From: Ophioderma brevispina
Taxonomy: Eukaryota; Echinodermata; Ophiuroidea; Amphilepidida; Ophiodermatidae
Length of the DNA stretch: 64,000 bases
Assembly: GCA_023653785.1 (NCBI GenBank)
Contig: JAMKCH010007232.1
Span: 186,001 to 250,000 of the forward strand
Reading direction: 5' to 3'
This document shows, piece after piece, positions 57,011 to 64,000 of the stretch (the stretch's first letter is position 1; each line of letters begins with the position of its first letter). The translations under genes and the position numbers were made by a program. The notes under the pieces were generated by a model. The model did no database searches, was not told the origin of the DNA, and worked only from the letters and a program-made list of their open reading frames with translations.

Positions 57011-59169
57011 TTTGGCTGAAGCTGAATAATTGAGCAATAGGTTTACTACCATAATGATGGTTAACAAAAGTATTTAATTCATCAGCGGAGTCCTTGGAAA
57101 GGTGTGGTAAGTAGTGGATGGGTCCATTGAAATAATAGAAACCTTTGGACGTTGTCAAAAATTATAAGTTCAAAAGGTTGCAACCTATATCTATATATAT
57201 TTCCAGTGGCAAATATATTTTTCAATAAATTTAAATTTGTATCAGTTGCCGCAATTTCAAGTTAATAAATTAAGTTGTAAATAGAAAAAATAAGTAAATT
57301 CATAGAGTGTCCAATCTTCTTTGCAATTGCTTAGTATACTGTTGGGTTCTATTATTAGCCAGCCTATTTCTTGTGTTGTGACACTAAATCCTAAATGGGG
57401 CGATAAGGGTGTTCCAAAAACACATCATTAATGTTACAACAGTGTCAAATTTAACCCCATATATCCGCAAACCGACGGTCCGATTGCGAAATGTCATGAT
57501 CCTTCTTTCCACGTTTTTAGTTAAAGCGGATGCGTAGTTTGCATAGATACTGAGTGGGTCGCGCCGGGGCCAAAATAATACTTTTCAACCAGTGTTATCA
57601 CGTGGCCAACTTAGCGGTATTGGGTGCTTGTGCCTTTGGACGCAAATATTGTTATCGAGCAAATATTGTGGATTCGATCCCGGTGGGCACTTGCTGGACT
57701 TATCGGGTATCATTGTTGATTAATCTGTATACGAGCTATTTGTTAAATACAGAATACTTCAGTGCTCCTCCATGTGTTTCATCTCGGGTTGGAATTGGGT
57801 CAAATGAATCATTTAAAGCATCCGACGTCCTTCATAGGAGAGTCGTTAAGCGCCGTCGGTCCCGTGTACAAGAGAGTCACAACTGTATCATGAACTGACC
57901 TCGCATCAGTGGATACAAGATAAGAGTAAGGGTGTTCTCTGCATCATCGGCCCCATTCTCAAAAGCACTAAGGGCGCATGTTATGGATGGAGCGTACTGT
58001 GCATTGATACACGCGGCCTCCGGGTCAGGCTTACTCAGGAAATTGAAAATCTTGACACTCATCCATCAAGCCATTACGCAATAACTTGTTGACACGCTAA
58101 GTATAAGAAGTGCTGTGACTGTCACTCACTTCTTAAAATTTTCGCGAAAAATTGGCTGGCCCTCCAACACAAACTCATAATAAGTCCAATTCAAGAATCA
58201 ACTGTAGAAATTCATACTTTCAATCTATATTCCATTGTATAAACACCGTTTATTTGAGATAAATTACCGTGCCCCGTACTTGCTATTTGATTTCGAAAAG
58301 CAGTAGTGTCCTAATTCCTCCTACTAAGCCGAAATTTCAAACGTTTCCCCGTATTTGTTTTTTTGGCTGGCTTGTCGCGGTTGGCCGCAACGCTTGCGGG
58401 TTGTTAGCGTCAAGAATCTGTCTAGGTAGGGGGCATTGTCATGGGCGCTGGTAGTGGCGTAATCGAATAACTGGATGGGAAACAAGTATTTGCGGACTAT
58501 TCTAGCTGGAAATTAAAATTTTCCACTCTGCCTTATAATGGTAGCCGAGGATATTACATACTCTTTCTAAAATAATTTTTCAAACAATACTTTATTATCC
58601 AAATTTTATTCAATTTTTTGGGTATAAATTTTGTTTTAATGATGTAATAAACCAGTAAATAAGGCTGAATGAAAACAATAGTTGTTCTCTAATATACCAT
58701 TTTATAAATACGATGGGCACGGCTGCATAAATCCTTAAAGCGTGCAGCTGAAGCAGGGCATTCTCAAAAACAATGAGAATTTCTTCATTTGTCTCGCAAA
58801 CAGATGTTTAGGCCATCGAAGAATAGAGATATATTTGTAACAGCATAAGAAACAACGTACACGCAAAATCAGGTAGGGATATTCATAAGAGGGATTACGG
58901 ACATGCAGGTAATTTATATGCTTAACTTTAAATTTTCCGTAACTTTAATCAACAATTTTGTATATATGAGCATAGGCGGACTGATCGCATATACCTGCTG
59001 TTAAATTTCTACACGGGGGGCCGGCGCTTGAATTGTGCCAGGCTGTTGGGCCGCGTCTGGGATATAAAGAAGTAGAAAAAAAACAATATAAATACGAAAA
59101 AAAAAAGTATCGTTGAGTAAAATAAATATTATGTAGCCTATGATAGCAGCTTTCAACTGTTTTCAGAGG

Positions 59170-59370
59170 GCCGATGGTAATAAGTAAACTTGAGTGTTGT
59201 GCCATGGTGTGGCAGGAGATATAGTCCTTCGGCCTCATAGTCCGGGTAACTAATGGTGAACCATAGGGCTAATGTCAAATTCAGTTGACAATTGGCTTCC
59301 GACAACATTAGTTTCACGCTTTATTCTTGTCGTCTATGGAGCCGCGGACTATGATCGCATCCTGACTAAT
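59170..59370 (-). mobile_element. Diverged copy of the SINE 3' body
   Basis: On the minus strand it shares CTCCATAGACGAC, AATAAAGCGTGAAACTAATG and CCGGACTATG with the copies at 11.5 and 23.5 kb. Indels are in keeping with the noisy block. Confidence 0.6.
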
Positions 59371-59870
59371 TTATTATTAGCTTTCACTACCGCAGTGCAG
59401 GTTCTCTAGCTTGGATGCGGTCAACGAAAGCTGAAACCTTTGATATGGGTCGAGGCCTTTACGATTTTGCTGACTGTTCATCGATATCTATCATGAAAGC
59501 TTATGTCAAGCGTTCGGGGCGGTGTACAGGGGGACCCGTAATAAGGCTGCAGAAAATGATTGCAGGTAGAGAGTTGGAGCTGTGACCTACCTCTATCTTA
59601 ATACTACAAGTGTACTTGGGAATCGATCTCACGGTGCAAGTAGCTTTAGATTCGGGGAATTGTGAAGTCTTTTATGTTGGGGCGTCAGCGAATGTCATCG
59701 GGTTCACGGTGACAGCTAGATAAATTTAAAGTCTAAACAACGTGTTATGCGGGATAAATTTTCAACTTATTCGCGTTTAGACGTGCATTTAGTCGGCAGG
59801 TCACCCAAGAGATATTTTCAACTTACATGATCTAATTTGTTGACAGTGGTGCATTCTTACTGGCTCTTAC

Positions 59871-59939
59871 AGCAACTACCAATAGGGCAACCGTCCTTAT
59901 TGCCCAATTGTCCTTCATTCTTCCTGGCTTCATCGTCGT
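59871..59939 (-). CDS. Possible 69-nt exon of the TSP gene (uncertain)
   Basis: Between a TTTTTACTGCAG acceptor and a GTAAGA donor lies an open 69-nt segment with phase 1 at both ends, like the TSP cassettes. It would encode DDDEARKNEGQLGNKDG, then CPIGSC, resembling only the closing part of the CC-type TSP1 exons (for example LLGAC). The Trp-rich start is absent. It lies in low-quality sequence, so its frame may be accidental. Confidence 0.3.
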
Positions 59940-60667
59940 CTGCAGTAAAAATCGATTGGAAACCAGGCCCCACGTTATAGGGCATATATCAGAATTCAAT
60001 TACATGACTGCCATGTATATGTAGGTTATACCTTTCCCGTGGTCTTCGCTTATTCTCTAACACTACAACAGTACTTTTTTGGTATCATCAACACCGTTTC
60101 AATTTATGATTTAGGATGCTTTAAAATTTTACTCAGTAGACACTAAGCTTTTGGGCACAACGTAAACCTTCGTCGCTTTCATATCACGTCATACTAAACA
60201 ACTTGATATGTAATTGACATTCACCTAACCATAATACACTTATTTTAAATGAATTCAGGTAGTTTGGACATCAGGGACATTGTCCAGAGCAGGGTCCGGT
60301 TTGAACCAGCTATTGAGGTCATCGTATCCGCAAACCTAGGAGTTTCTAGCATCGATTGTAATTGTCCTTCTCAGTGTACAAGAAAATAACGCATGTTGGC
60401 AGTGACCCTTGATGAGCTTAGAGCGGTTAACGCTACCATAGGACCCATTCACCTCAGTCAGCCCAGCAGTACGCTGTGATAACTGGTGATGGATTCTATT
60501 GCAGAGCAGGTACCTGTTATACAAACTGACTTTCATTGTATATTCACTGTCTTACATGTGGCGTATTATCAGGCAGGTAGGGGCACTCGTATTCTCTAAC
60601 CCCTAGGACTTTAGTAATATTTCTCTTTACTCTAAGATAACTATTTAAATGATGCATTATTTTTAAC

Positions 60668-60752
60668 AGCCATGGTTTGATTCGAACCTGTGATACCTGC
60701 ATTAGAAGTCATATGCTCTTATGCCAGCTAATAATGCTACGCGAAGGAGATG
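60668..60752 (-). other. tRNA-like sequence (degraded)
   Basis: On the minus strand TTAGCTGGCATAAGAGCA resembles a D arm. GACTTCTAATGC would be an anticodon loop (TCT), and CAGGTTCGAATC is a good B box, with CCATGGCT at the 3' end. Stem pairing is poor. It may be a tRNA-Arg gene or a SINE head corrupted by read errors. Confidence 0.25.
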
Positions 60753-62959
60753 TGGGTGGGAGATAGATTTTAATCAGCTTCATAGCTTTAGCGGATGAAT
60801 GCGATAATACTATGATAGTCACAATAAGCACTACTATTGTAAAAATATATATACACACAGTGGCCGCAGGTTTTATACTGGTAGGCAATTCACAAGCGTA
60901 ATCAGGTTTGCTGGTTGGGGGTCTGGCTGGGTGATTGGGTGACAAAGAGAAAACTAGAATTCTATACCCGATGATCCCATTGCGCTTTAAAATGGTCACC
61001 ATAGCCAGGTCGCAGCCCTATTAGGACAAAGAACTGTGTAGCAACTGAACCTCATGATATAGTATGGTAGGGTCTAGAGACGCTAGCCAGATATTGAAAA
61101 CCACTGGAATTGACACTATCTGAAAGTACCGAATCTTTGTGCGCTAGAAAGATAGTCTAAACAAGAGGTTGCCACCATATAACTTCACAATTAATCAGGG
61201 CCTCGAGGTTGTCTGATATGAAAACGGGGCACTGCAACTGTCTTTTAGAATAATGCGGCACGAGCCGAAAACCACTCTTAAATCCAATTTGGATGATAAT
61301 CATTTAATCTTAGAACTATGGACCATTGATTCATCACACTTCTGGTTCTTTATGCTATCAAAACCTTCTCGGCAGTGTCCGATTAGATCTCAAAGCATTT
61401 GAGTACTACAAAACTGAGTTGTTCTCCTTTGTTGCATATTTTAATTAAGCTCAGACTAAAAAAGTGAACCTTTATCATTGTTCGGATTGCATAAAAACCT
61501 GGACACAAGTGTTATTCATGTCAATGCTTATGTATCCTAATTTTATATTAATGACTTATTTTATAATTTTTTTCTTCATTGGCTTAATAACCTATGACAA
61601 CTAACGTGTCAATTCTGCAGAACGGCAAGTAGCTGGCAAGAATATGCGAAATGAGACTGGCATTGGTGTCGATATGGGAATCGGCAAAGTATTGCCAAAT
61701 TATGTTCAAGGCATATAAGTCGCGTACGATAGGCTATATCTATTCTATTGGGCGGCATATATAAAAAGTGACATCAGCTACTCAGCAACCCGCACTTCCG
61801 AATTCACTATAATTGTATGATCTATTTCCATATTTATTTCTATGGGCTTAATACTACAAGGTTAACTTCTGCCAGAACCCAGTTTCTGAATTTGATGAGA
61901 CTTGGTATTTGCGGGGGGTATGTATTTGGATAGGTGTCGCATTGCTAAGAATAGTAGATATAATGAGCTACTTGCATATCTTGTTTCTCATAGGCTTAAT
62001 AAGCAATTATAATTGTTGTGCTGTAAACAACATGTCGGGACTTTCTGATGAAACTTGGTATTTTGGTAGTGTTTGAGCGGGCACTATTGGTTATTTCCAT
62101 GCATATTGAAGTGGCGCGAAAGCGAGATCACCGCGAAATTGTATTTGTTGGTTATCAAAAAAAAAGCATATCTACTGTATTTTTTGTGGGGGGGGGGGGG
62201 TCTTTTATTACATATAGGAACTATGGGGTTCAGATTATGCTGCATGATGGGCCGTCATTTAGGCCCTTTCTCTCCATCGGCAGGGCGGCCGTATTGACTA
62301 CTCCAGTCCGCTTCTGGGTATGAGTATCACAGACTGCGTATAGTTAAACCACTTAGGTCTCAGACCGGTCAACAGCGTGCATGCCGTGATATCACCTCTG
62401 GCGTGTGGTCTTCTTGTGTTACACGCTGTTTCCGAGTCGTCTGTTGTCGCCGGCGACATTACTTATAAATTCGGCATCTGTTTACTACCGCATAAGCACT
62501 CGGATTTGGTCTTATTTAATTTCAGGTGAGGAGGCTTAATGTCTATACAAAGCTTTATAAACAGGTGCAAACAATCTCATTTTGATAAAACTGCTAGAGG
62601 GCGCACTATTTTTCAATGTGGTCCTAAGTTCTTCTATTAAAAAATCTCGTGGGTGGCCTGGAAATACTTGCTACTGTGTGGATGTGCAATAAAAGCGGAT
62701 ACACATGACGGCAGCTCGGTTGATTGCTCGATCAATGAACCGGAAGTTGTGATTTCTCATCGCGCCTACGCTGTCATCATTAGAACTGCTAATTTGTATA
62801 CAACTCGATTTATTTTGCACGAGAGGGCGCACTTAAAAATGTAGGGCTTTTTGGCTTATATAATTTATGAAAGCTGAAAAACTATCTTGAAAAAAGAATA
62901 TATATCTTTTCGAGTTTCTGAAGCAACAAGGTTCCATTGATAAAACATATAATGGCCTT

Positions 62960-63760
62960 CAATGTGTATCAGCTTTACAATAATACTATACAAGAATACC
63001 CTGAAGTTCCAGCGGCTGCAACAGAAAGTAAGTATTATAGATTCGCATACATTGACATTCGGGTTAGTTATAAGATTAGATGACCAATAAGTTTGCGCAG
63101 CAGGCCGATAGCCCCTTAAAGAGGACAGGGCTTGAAGAATGAGGGAAATTATGGGGAAAGAAGAATAGTTCTTAGATAAGATTGTTGCGCCGCAGGCCTA
63201 TAAAATAGCTCATTGATCTACTCGCCCCAGTGACTTATGATTAGTAGTGATCTACTCGACCCAATGACTTAGGGATTATGGGAATAAATAGGGTTATAGT
63301 TGGAGTTAAGGGTAATCCTAAACCTAACCCTAAACCCTAATCTTATTTTAATAAAAAATATTCAAAACATACGCTTTTGTATGTTACAAAATACGTGAAA
63401 AAAGAATGTTTGTCATGCGGACATAAACACACTATACTCAACTCCTCAATTTGCTTTGATAACTGTTTTGCGCCGCAGGCCTACAAATTTAGCTTATAAC
63501 TGTCTTGCACCGCAGGCCTATAAATTTAATGATCTATTTTGTTTTTTTATAACAAGGTTGCAGACCGATAGCCCCTTTAAGAGGCAGGGCTTGAAAAATG
63601 AGAGAAATTATGGGGGTAAAGGAAAATTTCACTAATCGAATCGTTTTCTTAGATAATAGGCCTATACATTTTCTTTGATAAGAGGGTTGCGCCACAGACC
63701 TATTAATTTACAGTGACTTAGGGTTAGGAGAAAGCCCAGTGATCATGGGTACCAAAATGA
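62960..63760. repeat. Degenerate repeats with TTGCGCCGCAGGCCTATAAA motif
   Basis: The motif recurs near 63090, 63185, 63467, 63502, 63557 and 63686. A longer unit (CCGATAGCCCCTT, GGCAGGGCTTGAA, GAAATTATGGGG) is repeated at 63095 and 63560. A CCTAACCCTAAACCCTAAT run at about 63321 is telomere-like but very short. Non-coding. Confidence 0.7.
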
Positions 63761-63811
63761 TATACAACACATGCCATCTCATTTTTGAAAAAAGATTATC
63801 AGAGCACTTAC

Positions 63812-63865
63812 CGCATGTATCTGGTACGGCATCATTGTCCGAATCCGTGCCCTCTCCACATGTTT
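63812..63865 (-). CDS. 54-nt lead exon of an upstream TSP3 array
   Basis: A phase 1-1 exon, acceptor TTCAG before 63865, donor GTAAGT. With the split first codon it reads ETCGEGTDSDNDAVPDTC. It has the same length, cysteine placement and DxDxD loop as the exon at 14226 and begins a TSP3 stretch. Its next TSP3 partners downstream would be the decayed cassettes at 33.8 and 33.1 kb. It may therefore belong to a paralogous gene unit, or to an earlier module of one very long gene. Confidence 0.75.
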
Positions 63866-64000
63866 CTGAACCATTTACAAAATAATTATAATTCTAAAAT
63901 GAAAATAAGGTAATATAAATTAAACTTAAAATAGCGTGTGCTTTAAATCGTCAACAATTCATTCCATTTTCATAAGCGTAGTTGCTTTTTAGAAAAGAAG

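Larger units (their letters stand above)
58965..62324. mobile_element. 3.35-kb insertion within block A', TATGAG on both sides
   Basis: TATGAG flanks the extra DNA (58965-58970 and 62319-62324), and block A has one TATGAG at the same point. The ends share a weak inverted GCGGACTG (near 58976 and, inverted, 62305). A DNA transposon is possible. No transposase frame was recognised, and sequence noise would hide one. Confidence 0.5.
57011..62905. repeat. Block A', noisy second copy with an insertion
   Basis: It matches block A in order throughout (57011-58970 with A 54684-56460; 62319-62905 with A 56455-57010). Single-base insertions and deletions occur every few bases, and A' is longer by roughly 11% and 6% in the two parts. 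Such insertion-biased noise resembles an uncorrected long read. The duplication may therefore be an assembly artefact. Confidence 0.75.

Noticed and set aside
60290..60350. Possible acidic exon with a CGYDDL start
   Set aside because: Wrong phase for the TSP gene, no donor found, and it lies in noisy sequence.
63317..63342. Telomere-like CCTAACCCTAAACCC
   Set aside because: Only about three imperfect units, with coding sequence further on; not a chromosome end.

Overview
The window is nuclear DNA from a metazoan. It has short phase-1 coding exons separated by introns of about 0.4-2 kb, many miniature inverted-repeat elements, tRNA-derived SINEs, and several decayed non-LTR and LTR retrotransposons. 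The extracellular thrombospondin domains and a Gmr1-type Ty3/gypsy element suggest a marine invertebrate, probably a deuterostome such as an echinoderm, hemichordate or cephalochordate. The sequence alone does not fix the species.

The one host gene I can support lies on the minus strand, so it is transcribed from high to low coordinates. It runs off the left edge of the window. Its exons are domain cassettes, all bounded by phase-1 introns. In transcript order these are four thrombospondin type 1 (TSP1) exons at 24.1, 20.1, 19.0 and 14.5 kb, one 54-nt exon at 14.25 kb, and twelve 69-nt exons between 12.1 and 0.9 kb. Each 69-nt exon encodes one 23-residue thrombospondin type 3 (TSP3) calcium-binding unit. 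Every exon length is a multiple of three with 1-1 phase, so any cassette could be skipped or duplicated without a frameshift. Further upstream are two frameshifted TSP3 cassettes (33.1 and 33.8 kb), a weakly supported 69-nt exon (59.9 kb) and a second 54-nt lead exon (63.8 kb). These look like the remains of an older or paralogous copy of the same array. No start codon, promoter, signal peptide or C-terminal domain is visible, so both ends of the gene lie outside the window or were missed.

The introns are crowded with foldback elements, roughly one per intron between 3 and 14 kb. They include families flanked by TTAA, TATA-flanked elements present twice, and two elements carrying copies of their own terminal motif in both orientations (10.6 and 36.9 kb). 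Between 27 and 53 kb the content is mostly retroelement debris: an RTE-like fragment with a MITE inside it, other non-LTR reverse transcriptase fragments, and a nearly full-length but broken RTE-like element (42.3-46.65 kb) interrupted by a 1.1-kb insertion with a 5-bp target duplication. At 50.7-53.1 kb is a Ty3/gypsy element in which integrase precedes reverse transcriptase and RNase H.

Two places look like assembly or haplotype artefacts. At 20.3-21.2 kb a segment of about 313 bp occurs twice in tandem, once with and once without a 250-bp MITE. At 57.0-62.9 kb the block at 54.7-57.0 kb is repeated with dense, insertion-biased differences, as if an uncorrected long read had been used to fill a gap.
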